Shown in pieces: positions 22,364-33,885 of a stretch of DNA of 64,000 nt; the stretch's first letter is position 1; each line of letters begins with the position of its first letter. Source of the stretch: Cyprinodon diabolis. Its lineage: Eukaryota > Chordata > Actinopteri > Cyprinodontiformes > Cyprinodontidae. The stretch is taken from contig CM060075.1 of NCBI GenBank assembly GCA_030533445.1, forward strand, positions 39,083,719 through 39,147,718, given 5' to 3'. Below the pieces are notes generated by a model. It worked only from the letters and a program-made list of their open reading frames with translations. It was not told the DNA's origin and made no database searches. The translations under genes were made by a program, and so were the position numbers.

Positions 22364-22980
22364 CGAGAACTGCAAAAACATTCTACAAATGAGTAAAAAT
22401 GTCTTAAAATAAGTGTATTCACCTTTAATTTAAGCTGGAAAATAAGATGATCTGCCAATGGAATGAACATTTTTACCCTTGAAATAAGATAATTAGATAT
22501 AATGCACTTGAAATAAGAGACTTCAGTTGTTTTTTCTTATTTTAAATGTTAATCTGTTTAACTGTGACAGAATCTCTCTCCATCATCTGGCATTGAAATA
22601 GGGCCACACATTTTTCTTGATAATGGAAGTTTACTCCTGACTTTGAAGCATACTAAAAAGATGCTGAAAATGCAAACACAGTTTAGTTTCAGATTTGGCT
22701 GCAGTAAATGTTTGCATCCTTATCATTCACCCACACATTAGTGCAGATTGGTTTCAGCACTGGAAAAAAATCAAAATCTAGATAAGTAATTGCTTCTTAA
22801 AATAAGAAAGCACATTTTTATTGTCTTATTTGAAGTACATTTTATCTAAATATCTTATTTTAAGCGTAAAAATACTAATTCCATTGGCAAATCATCTCAT
22901 TTACCAACTCAAATTAAGGGTAAATACACTTAATTTCAGAAATTTTTACTTATTTCTAGATCTTTTTTCCAGTGAGTAAA
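22364..22980. repeat. Further MITE copies (partial and complete)
   Basis: 22368-22550 repeats half of the preceding element in inverted order ('actgcaaaaacattc', 'gatctgccaatggaatg'). 22757-22976 is a related copy with ends 'cactggaaaaaaat' and 'tcttttttccagtg'. Several copies within 1 kb point to repeated insertion into the same family. Confidence 0.6.
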
Positions 22981-23985
22981 GTAACACCACATTTCCTAAT
23001 GGATTGAAATCACTCTCCCATCTTCCCCTGACACTAACCTGCACAAACTTTACAGATTTTCTAGTGGATCAATTTATTTGATGATAACTGGACATCAGCT
23101 CTTCCTCAGAGGCTCAGATCCACGCTTTAACTGTTCTCTAGACAGTTTGCTGATGCCTGCACTTATTTGCCAGTCAGGTAAATCAGATGAGGTTAGTCCT
23201 GCCCTGTCCCTGTTACATACTTCTATCTTTAACCCTATAATGCCAAATGTATATTTGATACAAACGGTTTCTGAAATGTTTTGCGTCTGACACCTTTTGC
23301 ATAATTTAATGTTAAAAACTTTGCTCAAAATCCAATTGTACACAATCAGATATACCTGATAACAGAGGGCAGAAGACTACACAAAAAATAATCTTGACTT
23401 ATTGCATAGTAATAAATTATTAATATCAAAAATGTATTTCTGTTTTTTCTTTTTACATATTTTGTTAAAAGGGCAAATAAGGACTTCAAACCAAAAAAAA
23501 AAGGAATTTTCTGTTTTGTTTTATTCTTGGATCAGGCTTTAAAGGGTTAAAAGCTGCAATTTAATTCAGATTAGGGTTGAACTATTTGACCAAAAATCTA
23601 AATTGCAAATATTTTTAACAAAAATTGCAATTTTATTTTGATTTTCCTTAAATTAGCTTTTAAATGTTTCACCCCATACCTTCGATTTTTTTTGCTTGCC
23701 TTGAGTCCATTAGTACAAGACTTTAACCACTGTAACCACTGAGTGAAAAAAAGTGTTTACTTCTACTTGATGAATCCTCTAACAGATAGAGGTTCTGTGA
23801 CCTAAATGTTCCAGATTGTTTCTTTCTTTGGTAAACTTAAGCAGCCCTCACAGGTGGGTATGGTATATTATTTAAAGAAATGGGTTAAAAAAAAAAAAGT
23901 TTTATGTTGATAGCTGAAGGCAGGAAGGATTTACTCTAGGGGTCTGTGCTTCACCGGATCTAGAGAAAAACAAAACAAAACATGA
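22981..23985. other. Intergenic, nothing recognised
   Basis: AT-rich with A homopolymers near 23490 and 23890. 'gctgaaggcaggaaggattt' (about 23912) recurs near 26564 as a small local duplicate. Confidence 0.4.
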
Positions 23986-23989
23986 AAAT

Positions 23990-24275
<286 letters not shown>

Positions 24276-24744
24276 AGTCTAAAAGTGTTTGATTCACTGA
24301 AAAAAAAAATAGCATTAAAAACCCCTTAAACAACAAAAAAAAAGTCTGCAAAGAGAGATTTATTCTGCACTTTTATTTCCATTTTGTTCATTTCTACAAT
24401 CAGTACAAACGAGAAGCTTCTCTTTTTCCATAGAATCAACGACTGATGTACTTTAATATACAGTTTCCCTCGGCACTTCTATAAATGGATATAAACAACT
24501 GAGCAGTGACAGAAACAGAAACAGGAAGGGGCAGCACCCAAACTACAACATCAAACACAAAAATGACAAATAAACAGCTGATCTCTGAGAAGTGAAGAAA
24601 TGACAAACGAGCCCCAAAGAACAACGATGGAGACTAAAGATACAATCGATAAAATACACATTCGAACACACGGGGACCGCACATCTACTTGGATTATTTC
24701 TATTGAAACCATAAGCTGAGAACTAAACTTAAAAAAGAAAACAG
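24276..24744. other. 3' flank of TRIM-4
   Basis: Contains 'acagaaacaggaaggggc' (near 24508), the intact counterpart of the site interrupted after TRIM-2. On the minus strand AATAAA occurs at about 24358-24363 and could be the TRIM-4 polyadenylation signal. Related to the flanks of TRIM-1, -2, -5 and -6. Confidence 0.5.
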
Positions 24745-24865
24745 AATCCCAGCATATAGAGGCTGAGTGAATGTGGTTTGGACTCTATTTTTTTTATCGA
24801 ATCCAAACAATTAATCGACTACCCTGATATGTTTTTCTAGATCCGCCCCTCTCCAGTAACGATCT
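24745..24865 (-). pseudogene. Decayed B30.2 remnant of TRIM-4
   Basis: Pieces of the SPRY coding sequence survive out of frame: 'agcatatagaggctgagtga' (near the C-terminus), 'atcgaatccaaac' and 'ctccagtaacgatctc'. About 170 bp that should encode 'RIGVYLDHRAGILSFY' are deleted between them, and a second small deletion removes part of the 'GRCYWEVEW' coding region. Confidence 0.75.
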
Positions 24866-26191
24866 CTACTCAGAACTGGAGGAGGAATCCGCCAGCCTGA
24901 ATCTGCCCGGACAGTCAGGATGGGATTGCTCTTGTTGCATCTGTGTTTTTCTGATCCAGTCGGGTGATATCAGATTTCTGTTTGGATCTAGAGGGTTATC
25001 TTGTGACTGTTTTAAGAATATAGCCGGCCATACGGCGCCTAAATCCGTCAGGAAAACGTTTGTCCAGGAGGAACTCAAGGTTTTCTGTACTTTATCTCTG
25101 AGCTCTGACACAGCTGCTGTCACATCCCTAAAGTACGTCAGACGACGAATATTGATGCTGGATGAGTGTGTAGACTCACTGAAGGTCACTCCAGGGACCT
25201 TTAGCGAGATCTTTTTCAATGTGCCACTTAGCATCTCTGGCGGTTTCAATGGGAGCTCTGGAAGTGAGGGGTAGTTCTGGAGAAACCGGTTGAGATCCTC
25301 TGTGTTTGAGAGCTGATCCAGCTCAGCTTCTTTCTTCTTCAGCTCAGTGATCTCCTGCTCCAGCTCCGCCTGAAGCTCTTTGATTCGACTCACTTCAATT
25401 TCCTGCTTGGATCTGATCTGCTGCTTCAGATCAGAGCTTCTTTTCTGGATCTGATGGATCAGATCAGTGAAGATCTTCTCATTGTCCTCCACTGCTTTAT
25501 CAGCAGAGACATTGATGGCCTCCACCTCCTGTTGAAGCAGCTTCACATCTTTCTCCTGGTCCTGGATTCTCTGCTGGATTTTTTGCAGACTCTGGTGAAG
25601 CTCCTTCAGCTTTTCAGATCTTTCAGCTTCAGCTGGGACTGTTTCATGGCCTCTATGTTGATCAATTAAGCAGAGATAACAGATACACTGCTGATCAGTA
25701 CGACAGAAGATCTTCATCACCTCATCGTGACGAGAGCAGATGATCTCCTGGAGCTTTTTCACAGGGTGTGTCAGTTTGTGTCTCTTTAATGGTGCAGCAT
25801 CATAATGAGGCTGGAGGTGATTCTCACAATAAGAAGCCAAACAAACCAGACAGGACTTGACAGCCTTCAGCTTCCTCCCGATGCAGACATCACAGGCCAC
25901 GTCTTCAGGTCCAGCATAGCAATGATCAGCTGGAGAAATGTGGATTCCATTTAGATCATCGATTAAAGCAGCCAGCATGATGTTTTTCTGCAGGACAGGT
26001 CTTGGTCTGAACTCTTTCCTGCACTGAGGGCAGCTGTAGTTCCTCCTTGGACCATCAGTATCCCAGTGGTCTTTAATGCAGTTCATACAGTAGCTGTGAC
26101 CACAGGGAATGGTTACCGGATCCTTCAGCAGATCCAAACAGATGGAGCAGGAGATTTTTTCTTGCTCCAGATTATTAACCCTCTGAGCCAT
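24866..26191 (-). CDS. TRIM-4: truncated TRIM protein, RING/B-boxes/coiled coil without B30.2
   Basis: Open frame of 441 residues from ATG 26191 (MAQRVNNLEQEK); the in-frame TTG at 26209 is not used as start. All RING ligands are present (CSIC, CGHSYCMNC, CPQC), as are B-box 1 (CDVCIGRKLKAVKSCLVC), B-box 2 (CSRHDE to CYLCLIDQH) and the coiled coil at about 185-300. After about residue 325 there is an extra linker 'KKISLKVPGV' that TRIM-3 and TRIM-5 lack but TRIM-6 has in related form. The PRY breaks down ('PLDPNRNLIS') and the frame ends 'DSSSSSE'. Lacking a ligand-binding domain, a product could still dimerise and ubiquitinate or act as a dominant-negative partner, but it may simply be an early-stage pseudogene. 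An acceptor at 26288 supports transcription with an upstream exon. Confidence 0.7.
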   Translation of the reverse strand: MAQRVNNLEQEKISCSICLDLLKDPVTIPCGHSYCMNCIKDHWDTDGPRRNYSCPQCRKEFRPRPVLQKNIMLAALIDDLNGIHISPADHCYAGPEDVACDVCIGRKLKAVKSCLVCLASYCENHLQPHYDAAPLKRHKLTHPVKKLQEIICSRHDEVMKIFCRTDQQCICYLCLIDQHRGHETVPAEAERSEKLKELHQSLQKIQQRIQDQEKDVKLLQQEVEAINVSADKAVEDNEKIFTDLIHQIQKRSSDLKQQIRSKQEIEVSRIKELQAELEQEITELKKKEAELDQLSNTEDLNRFLQNYPSLPELPLKPPEMLSGTLKKISLKVPGVTFSESTHSSSINIRRLTYFRDVTAAVSELRDKVQKTLSSSWTNVFLTDLGAVWPAIFLKQSQDNPLDPNRNLISPDWIRKTQMQQEQSHPDCPGRFRLADSSSSSE

Positions 26192-26302
26192 TTCTCCTCT
26201 TAGTAACAATGACTGTTAGTTTCACTGGTCTGACGTCAGATCTTCAAAGTGAATTCCAGGAGTTAACTCCTCTTTCTGGTTTGTTGATCTAGGAGAAAGA
26301 AC
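26192..26302 (-). promoter_or_regulatory. TRIM-4 5' UTR and splice acceptor
   Basis: Minus strand 'tgttctttctcctag' ends at 26289 and the exon begins 'atcaacaaacc' at 26288, 97 bases before the ATG. The pyrimidine tract and position match TRIM-3 and TRIM-5. Confidence 0.75.
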
Positions 26303-26611
26303 ATGGAAACACGTTAGTTCATGGTGAGAAAAAAAAAAAAGACCAAAAGAATTTGATTTAACACTGAATAACATTTGTCCCATGGAAAATAAAATCAGAT
26401 GTTATTTCACATTCCTCATTAAATTTATTTACCAATTTATTTGAGTGATTTTTTTTTTTGTTACCCATAGGCAATCACTACGATTAACGGCTATTCGGCT
26501 TGGAGTACTTTAATCCCTAAATTATAGGGGAATTTTTTTAATTAAAATGTTTTTTAAATCAATAGCTGAAGGCAGGAAGGATTTACTCTAGTGCTCTGTG
26601 CTTCACCGGAT
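26303..26611. other. Intron of TRIM-4, nothing recognised
   Basis: AT-rich. Contains 'gctgaaggcaggaaggattt' near 26564, a short duplicate of about 23912. Confidence 0.4.
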
Positions 26612-26830
26612 CTAGAGGAAACTCTGACAGAAGACACTTTTGTTGTCTAACAATCTTCTGAAGAGGAATCTCACTGTTGTCTTTACCTTTCTGATGCTGT
26701 TACCCCAGCAGATGATGGTAGAGGAGATCACACTCCCACAACAGACTGATAGCAGGTATGTAGCATCTTGCTGCAAACGCTGAAGGACCTTAAGCCATTC
26801 CTTAAAAAAGCCTAATGAATAACTTCCAAG
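26612..26830 (-). mobile_element. LINE reverse-transcriptase C-terminal fragment
   Basis: The minus-strand frame reads 'SVISSTIICWGNSIRKVKTT', which resembles the conserved 'SVVxSxxxxxxxCWGxS' block after the reverse-transcriptase thumb of teleost LINEs. Decayed and short. Confidence 0.55.
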
Positions 26831-28019
26831 CAGAACCTTTTGGCAACAATCATAAAAGTTTACTTGTAAAAGCAAATCTGTTGGGCTATTATCTAACTCT
26901 GGGACATTGATTCCTGAAGCAATATTGACCAAACAGGAAACACAGCAAGAGAAATTTATTTTTTACTAAACTCTCACATATTCTCTCTGGGCTGCATTTA
27001 TCATTTTCTTGCATTAAAACTTTTCCACAGCTGATTTTTATCTTCTTTTATCCTTCCCTTAAATATATTTCCCACTATTAGAATTCAAACATCAACATCC
27101 TAAAAAGGCGCCTACCAGACCACAACGCTGAGTCTTTTAATGTTCATAAAGTCAAACACAATTTAAGGCCTATTTCCAAGTATGCGTCTGTTGCCTTTAT
27201 CCCAATAAAAGATCATTTGAGTTTTGCACCATTTTATTTTGTAAGTCAGGAATTTGAAGAGGTGTAACTTTTTTTTAAAAATTGTGACAACAATAAAAAA
27301 AAAAAAAGGAAAAAAAAAGAAAAAACTACATTAATAAAACACCAAAGTTAAAATGCACAAATAGTTTTGCAACAATAGTTCTGAACTATTTGGAGCAAAA
27401 CTGAGAATGTAAGAGGTTTTGTTTATGTGAAACATGTAGAACAGAATTTGTGTATTTGTACTTAAAATTTGAACAGTTGTAAAAAAAAAAATAAATAAAT
27501 AAAAATTGTGATTTTTTTTATTCTACAAATACAAAACTTAGACTGCATCTCTATCTACAACTTCAAATACACACTTAAAAAAAAATAATCTTCATACACT
27601 GCAGCTAACATAATCATGCATGATTTTGTTCCATTTCTAGATTTTTATTACGTTTGAATTAAGAGCTAGAAGTATTTATTGGTATAAAGGTAAAAAATAC
27701 CCACTATAACAATATAGTGGATGCCGTCTTAGAAGCAGTTTTTTGTTGTTGTCTTTTTTTGCTACAAGTAGAATGTAGCATCTAGTTTGCTGAAAGAAAA
27801 CAGTGTAGCTGCAGCAGAAAAATTAAATTTAAATCCTAAATGATGTCATTTTTTTATATGGACCATCTCCCCCAGCCTGTTTCTGATACCATTAATATCA
27901 TCCTGCTGTTGGGTAAATTTCACATCCACTGTGCTAAATGGAGAAATGCTAAACTCTCCTTTCATTGGTTTATCAATTACTTTAAAACCAATTTTTCCAT
28001 CTTTAGAGACTTTAGAGAG
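26831..28019. other. A/T-rich intron sequence
   Basis: Homopolymer-rich (A runs near 27298 and 27482), no gene or clear repeat ends. Confidence 0.4.
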
Positions 28020-28160
28020 AGTTTGTCATTTTGTTTACACAAGTGTAAAACAAAAATATATTTCGTTTGGAGACAGCTCACTGGACAATTTCATCTGTTT
28101 AAATGTGCAGCCTTGAAAAATAGTAGAAATGACTGTAAATTTACAGTTTCTAAACTTTTT
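28020..28160. repeat. MITE-like repeat, inverted copy without microsatellite
   Basis: 'cattttgtttacacaagtg' and 'ctgtaaatttacag' match the outer parts of 9968-10210 and 23990-24275 in reverse orientation. This copy lacks the expanded (AT)n core. Confidence 0.6.
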
Positions 28161-28624
28161 TCTCTTATAAAGATAAAAAAAGAAAAATATATGCCAAAAA
28201 ATTTAGTCTTAAGCTCTTTGCATTCTCTTTTTTTGTTTTTTCATATCTGCATGACTCTGTGTTTTATTTAAATGTTCTTGGCACAAAACAAAAGTTCAAT
28301 TTAAATATGCTGTATAGTTACAGAAACCTTGTTTATACTGATTAAAAAGGCACAAACATCTTGTTAAACTATGGTAGCAGGGTGAAGCTAAATACCCTGA
28401 AGTAAGTAAGGTCTCTACAGCTTAAAATGCTGCTCAGGCTACAAGCTAACACTAGCAATGCCAAGCTAACTCATTACAGCCTGCTATCAGTAACAGATAG
28501 TTTTTCAGCTCTCTGTTCTAAGAGAGAACGTTTTCTAGTCCGTTTTCTTATATTTACTTTTAATAGTTGTAATATTCCCGGGTTAAAATGGGTTCTATTC
28601 AAAAAGTTTTTGACAAAAACTTAC
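28161..28624. other. Intron sequence upstream of TRIM-4
   Basis: No repeat or gene recognised. The two plus-strand frames (28427-28693 and 28588-28776) lack domains. Confidence 0.35.
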
Positions 28625-28765
28625 TGTTATTCCTGTTCTTTATTCCACGCTGGAAGCCTGGTTATCTCAGCGGAGTCCCGCGGTCCGATTTAAAAAATAA
28701 CAACGTGTCACGTGACAGAGGAGGATTTCTTCTTCTCTTCTTAGCAACAGTTGACAGGCAAACGC
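28625..28765 (-). promoter_or_regulatory. Candidate non-coding first exon and promoter of TRIM-4
   Basis: Minus strand 'caggaataaca' is followed by the donor-like 'gtaagttttt', the exon ending at 28625. Upstream sequence includes an E-box palindrome 'gtcacgtgac' (about 28707-28716) and, further up, 'gacacctactggac', related to the motif near the other candidate first exons. The 5' end cannot be fixed by eye. Confidence 0.4.
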
Positions 28766-28839
28766 TGCATTACTGACACCTACTGGACGAGAGAGGGAAC
28801 AGGACATTTAAAATAAACTTGATTCATTCTCATTTCAAA

Positions 28840-28863
28840 GGGGGGGGGGGGGGGGGGGGGGGC

Positions 28864-28930
<67 letters not shown>
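28840..28930. repeat. Poly-G followed by (GATA)n
   Basis: G homopolymer at about 28840-28862, then (GATA)n of about 16 units to 28930. A typical polymorphic microsatellite and a likely assembly weak point. Confidence 0.9.
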
Positions 28931-28974
28931 GCAAATACAGTTTGTCACATTCAGAGGAACATGATTGTAATGGA

Positions 28975-29665
28975 AACTGGCGAAGTTATAAGAAAAAGCA
29001 GAGAGAACATAATGTTAGAGATTGAACAAATACTGCAGAATGGGAGCATAGAGAAACAATTAAGCTGAATGATGAAAAGGGGTCTGTGTGTCATCAAGTA
29101 GTCTAAGCCTATAGCAGCATAACTATAGAGAAAACTTTAGGATAAGCTGAGCTCCTCTAACTATAAGCTTTATCAAAGAGAAAAGTTTTAAGCCTACCCT
29201 AAAAGTAGACAGGGTGTCTGCCTCAAGGTCTAAAGCTGGTAGTTGGTTCCACAGGAGAGGAGCCTGATAACTAAAAGATCTGCATCTCATTCTACTTTTA
29301 GAAATTCTAGGAACCACTAGTAAACCTGCAGAGTGAGAACAATTCTGGATTAAACAGGAATGATTTTGGATCAGCTGAATGCTTTTAACTACAGTTTGTA
29401 GACTTCCTGATAGTAAAGAATTACAATAGTCCAGCCTTGAAGTAACAAATGCATGGACTAGTTTCTCAGCATCACCCCTGGATAGTATATTTCTATTTTT
29501 TGCAATATTGCGCAGATGAAAGAAGAAAATCTAGAAATCTCTTTGATATAGGATTTAAATGACAGGTCCTGAAAAATAACACCAAGATTTTTAACTTTAT
29601 GTGAAATCAATTGGGATGGCAAGTTCAACAGAGCTATGGCTCTGGGTGAGTTTGGCAACTGTATT
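28975..29665 (-). mobile_element. LINE fragment: reverse-transcriptase end plus 3' UTR
   Basis: Minus strand 29658-29458 reads 'VKNLGVIFQDLSFKSYIKEI' and 29317-29123 reads 'MVPRISKSRMRCRSFSYQAP' then 'LLWNQLPALDLEADTLSTFR'. These are the thumb/connector and C-terminal blocks of CR1/L2-type LINE reverse transcriptases of fish. The part between them is deleted. Downstream (to 28975) is the UTR tract shared with 7935-8575. Confidence 0.75.
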
Positions 29666-30084
29666 AAAAAGGAGATTGGGGAACATTAAAGAGATAAAAT
29701 TAACAATATGAGGAAAAAAAAGGTCCTAGGACAATAAAGTCAAAAAAAAAAAAAAAGTAGAACAAAATTGGTAATGTTATGAGAAAAATGTAATATATTG
29801 ATAACTAAAGGGGAATTTTTCCAGAGCACCATAGTCACAGTTTGCAGAACAATTTCAGTCTCAGAGTAATAGGATCATGTTGGATTATTTCAAATAATTT
29901 TTTCATCTTTGTGAGAATAAAGTCAGGATGAAGCCAAGGGATACGAAATAAACTTGTAATATTACAAAAAAATAAATATTACAAATATAAAATATATTCT
30001 GAGAATAAAGTCCCTCTGGTACTAAGTGTCTGAGTCCAACAGCAGATTTGCCACAATCAACATGGCGGATGCTCTGACTCATGC
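29666..30084. other. Intergenic, nothing recognised
   Basis: AT-rich, with A homopolymers near 29742. No gene. Confidence 0.35.
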
Positions 30085-30300
30085 GCACCACAGACAGACC
30101 CCGTCCAACGAGGCGTCTACGGACCGGGACTACAGAGAGGAGGTGGAGCAGCTGATGTAGAGTCAACAGCCTGATCCTGAACGTCGAGAAGATGAAGGAG
30201 ATCATCTTTGACTTTAGGAAGATCCGGCCTTACCACACTCCACTGATCATCAACAGCTCGGCTGTAAAGGTGGTCAGCAGCACCAAATGTTTACTAATAT
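30085..30300 (+). mobile_element. LINE reverse-transcriptase fragment, second family
   Basis: In two plus-strand frames: 'DYREEVEQL', a stop, then 'LILNVEKMKEIIFDFRKIRP' followed by 'HTPLIINSSAVKVVSSTK'. This matches the region just after the catalytic domain of CR1/L2-like LINEs ('LLLNxxKTKExxxDFR'). Broken by at least one frameshift. Confidence 0.6.
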
Positions 30301-30479
30301 AAAATAAACAACCACATTTTATCTTTTATTTTATCAAGTTAAATTTTATTAAACCAATAGTTACAATACATTTAACGTGTTACAGTAATTATTGCAGTAG
30401 TTACCACTCGTATTAAAAACACAATGGAAAAACTAACAAACAGCAAGGTTAAATAACGTTGTGCTGTGGGCATTGAGGA

Positions 30480-31180
30480 CAATGAAAGTCTTAATATTGA
30501 GGTCGACCGGAAACCTACACATACAGACCAATACATTCATTTTGACTCTCATCACCTACTGGAACATAAACTTTTAGTGATCAGAACGCTGAGTTACTGG
30601 GCTGACAATATTCCCTAAACTACAGCGGGTAAATAAAAGAAACAAAAACATGTTAGGAAATCATTTGAAGCTTGTGGTTATCAAAACTGGCTGTTTATTA
30701 AGTCGGCAAACCAACTAGCAGGAAGAACCCCACTGCTGAACACACAGAGAGATGCAAAAACATTGAAATTGTATGTGTCAGAAATTTCTGAGAAACTCAG
30801 ATGGAATTACTCAAAACACAACGTACCAGTGAACTTCAAGGCTAAAAACAAACTCAGACAAAAACTGGTTCCGCCTAAAGACAGAACACCCAAACCTAAG
30901 CTGAACTGCGCTGTGTATGTGATCCAGAACAGTGAGGACTGTACAGCCTTCTATATTGGAGAAACCAAACAAAAATTAGACAAACACACGACAAAGAGCC
31001 AACATTTCTGGGCAAGATTTATATATACACTTGCACCTCAAGAAAAAAGGACACACCTTTGAATACCAGTTTTCAGATTTTGGATAGAGAGGACAGATGG
31101 CTTTAAAGAGGGGTACAGATAGCAATCTTTGTCAAAAGCCATCACCCAACAGAGGGGCAGACTTGCAGTTTTAGCTTCCA
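30480..31180 (+). mobile_element. Penelope-like element fragment, plus strand
   Basis: Reads 'VDRKPTHTDQYIHFDSHH' at about 30502-30555, the block after the reverse transcriptase of Penelope-like elements. Then in 30763-31062 come 'LRQKLVPPKDRTPKPKLNCA' and 'VYVIQNSEDCTAFYIGETKQ', holding both strands of the GIY-YIG endonuclease motif. The homologue of 'HSFEDQNVHILD' at 6.5 kb is recognisable out of frame near 31050-31090. Internal frameshifts make it inactive. Confidence 0.75.
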
Positions 31181-31860
31181 AGCATCAAAGCTAATCATGG
31201 AAGACATTCCCAAGAAACAGCATAAGCACTACTATTATGACTCAAAAGGCAAATCACACGGCACATAAACAACAAAAAAAAACTCCAATAATGAAAAAAA
31301 AAAAAAAAAACGGGTGCCTACTTGATTTGCATCTGACTTGGACTTGAAAGTCCATGTTGCTAAAATACATCAGTGCTCCAACTAGAGATTGCTCTGGTGC
31401 GAGCCAACAGAATTGACAAAGACTCCCGGATAGTTGTCGAACTGACAGGTTGCCTTCCAATTTAAGCCTGTTAACGGTTGCCATAACCTGGATGACTGTG
31501 GGGTAAAAAAGCCAACCAGCTAGCTCCAACAGGTCATAGAGACACACAGAGTCGGAACAATAAGCTAACCGTGAAACGGATGAAAGGAAGGGCAGCGTAA
31601 GAGAGAGACAGTTAACTGTTACTCAGCATAAAGCTTGGCTAATGCTTGATGCATCCGTAAGGTAAGTATAGGAAAATAACATAATTTATGACTTCCAAGC
31701 CCCGCCGTACAGCCTCCATGCAAAGCACACTAAGGAAAATTTGTAAATACATGGACAGGTCAGCGCAAAAAAAACATGGCGAAAGAGCAACAGCTCCTGC
31801 TGGCGAGAGTTTGCAAATGTAAACATATGGAGACATGAATTGATTTATCTCATAAATACC
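31181..31860. other. Intergenic, nothing recognised
   Basis: An A-rich tract lies at about 31267-31310. The minus-strand frames at 31254-31547 and 31639-31902 show no known domain. Confidence 0.35.
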
Positions 31861-31970
31861 ACCACAATCGACCTGTCCAGGGTGTACCCCGCATCTCAAC
31901 ATAGATAGGCACCAGCAACCCTCGCGACCCCACTTGGGGCAAGAGTGACGGAAAATAGGTGGAAGGATAC
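31861..31970. repeat. Teleost LINE/SINE tail fragment
   Basis: 'tccagggtgtaccccgcat', 'ataggcaccagcaaccc' and 'cgaccccacttggggcaag' followed by 'gacggaaaataggtgg' match a very common 3' tail of fish retroposons. Confidence 0.55.
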
Positions 31971-33235
31971 CACCACAATCAAAGAATTGTGGAAAACCCC
32001 CCAGAAGAAATTACCGTCACTCATCTATGGCATGAAAAGACTTATCTGTGTTTTCTACTTCCTGGTGTACTGGGTTTTTGTAAGCTTGGTGTTTGTGCTG
32101 TACACGCCCCCCCAGGAGTCAGCCAGAAAAGGAGACATTGCGAGAGGCTGCTAATTTTCTCTGTGGCTTGTATGTGCTTCAGGCATAACCTTACTTTCAG
32201 TCACTCTCGGGGCAACTGCTTAACAGAAACCAACACAATAAAATGATTTTCACATGAATTTAGCCACACTAGGAAACATCAAACAGAAAGTTTTAGCATG
32301 CTTCTCTTGGATAAATATCAACATTAAATCAAATCCCAAGTCAAGGTTGCCAAGGGGAAGAGTATTTACAAAGAAAGGAATGGCGTTTTCACCCCTCGCT
32401 TCTGAGGGGTGACGATAAAGAGATTCTCCATCAAAGGTGTACCATCAAAAGGTCTACTATGTGGTTGAACCTGACAGTCTGCTGAGATGTTGGGTTCCTC
32501 TTCACATCAGCCAGTAGCTGAAAAATAGGGCATTGCCTACTACAGTCGTAGTATGCCAACCTCCATAGGTTACTACATGACAAGCTGGGAGGTGTAGTTA
32601 CTAGTTTGCCATAATAGCAGTGGCATAATAAAGTTAAGAGTAAAAGAAGGCAAGCAAGTAAGGAGCTGGGAAGAAAAGGTAGCTGTGTTCTATGTCTGAA
32701 CTGAGTGTTCTGTTCAGACAACACGGTTTTGTGTTTTAGCAATCCATAAAAACTAACATTGAGCAGGAGTTTGGTTCTTTGGTCCAAAAGTTCATTTATT
32801 TCCTGTTTGAGTTATAGAAGCACAGACTTGTTCATTGCTTTGGAAACATAGAGGAGCTATTTGTGGCGGGTTTGGAAATTTATCAAGTAGGGACATGTGG
32901 AACATTGATATGATTGACTTTCCAACAAGTTGACATCCCGATACATAGCTTTGACCAGGGAGGACTTACTTGATTATGGAAACAATTGTCAGCTAAGCTT
33001 GGAGAAACCGAAAAGCTTTGTCTGTTGATTGAATAGGAGGTAGGACTGGAATGGCTTAAGGTGCCGCTGAACCATCCCAATGAGACGTTGTACCAGGCTG
33101 CACTACCTCCCCCAGAAGTGCAGGTCGATGCTACACAGAATTTTTTTCAGACGTCTGATGTCAAGACAATTGAATTTTAAGCTAAAACTTTTTTGATAAA
33201 TTTGCCAAAAAACAAAACAAAAATGCAAAAAAGAA
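31971..33235. other. Unidentified stretch with two minus-strand frames
   Basis: A 118-codon frame (32787-32431) and a 65-codon frame (33080-32883) lie on the minus strand. The first contains a hydrophobic leucine-rich run near residues 35-55. I recognise neither. Its starts and neighbours do not look like a gene of the TRIM array, so an unrecognised mobile element is most likely. Confidence 0.3.
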
Positions 33236-33239
33236 GTTA

Positions 33240-33340
33240 AGATTTATATATATATATATATATATATACTTGCACCTCAAGAAGAAGGACACGCTTTTGA
33301 ATACCAGAGAATTTGGATAGAGAGGACAGACTAAATTAAT
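33240..33340 (+). mobile_element. Short Penelope-like fragment
   Basis: 'acttgcacctcaagaagaag', 'ttttgaataccag' and 'ttggatagagaggacaga' repeat 31028-31095 almost exactly. An (AT)n tract at about 33246-33268 precedes it. Confidence 0.65.
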
Positions 33341-33399
33341 CAATTAATTGGTAACTGGAGTAAATAGAGACTCTAAAATATGCCTTTCGCTGACACACT

Positions 33400-33612
33400 G
33401 ACTCAATTAGAGCTGTACTTATATCAAGATACAACAAATCTTTATCCGTCAATATTCTCTAACCAAGAACTACTCAATTAGAAACGTTTTGGTTTCAACT
33501 TATTTAATTTCTTAAAAAAATCTTCTTTAAAGAACCGATAATTAATTGATTAATCGGAAAAATAACCACCAAATTGATCGATTTGCAAAATAATTGTTAG
33601 TTACAGCCCTAG
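33400..33612. repeat. MITE fragment ending in TTACAGCCCTAG
   Basis: Alternating 'attaatcg'/'cgattt' words and the end 'gttagttacagccctag' match a common fish non-autonomous DNA element. The left end near 'agagctgtacttat' is eroded. Confidence 0.4.
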
Positions 33613-33885
33613 CTTTGACCAACATTTGGTCTGACAAAGCAATCGGTGTAATTTTAATTAATTTAATGGAATAAAAACCTTCTGGGCAGTGATGACCTCC
33701 ATCCAAACAAACTCAAACACAAATAAAACAACAATCAAGGCCAAAAAGGAGCTCAAATAATACTGCTGATCTCTAAGCGGTAAATAATGACACAACAAAG
33801 AGTTCTCTGTGTTAAAGATTATAAACTAGAGAAACCGTAAATAAAATACACATTTTTAACTCACTGCATCTCTGATGATTTCAGA
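33613..33885. other. 3' flank of TRIM-5
   Basis: 'ctgctgatctctaagcgg' (about 33763) is related to the same position after TRIM-1, -4 and -6, supporting a shared duplication unit. Confidence 0.5.

Noticed and set aside
28863..28930. CRISPR-like regular repeats
   Set aside because: It is a simple (GATA)n microsatellite in a vertebrate genome without unique spacers.
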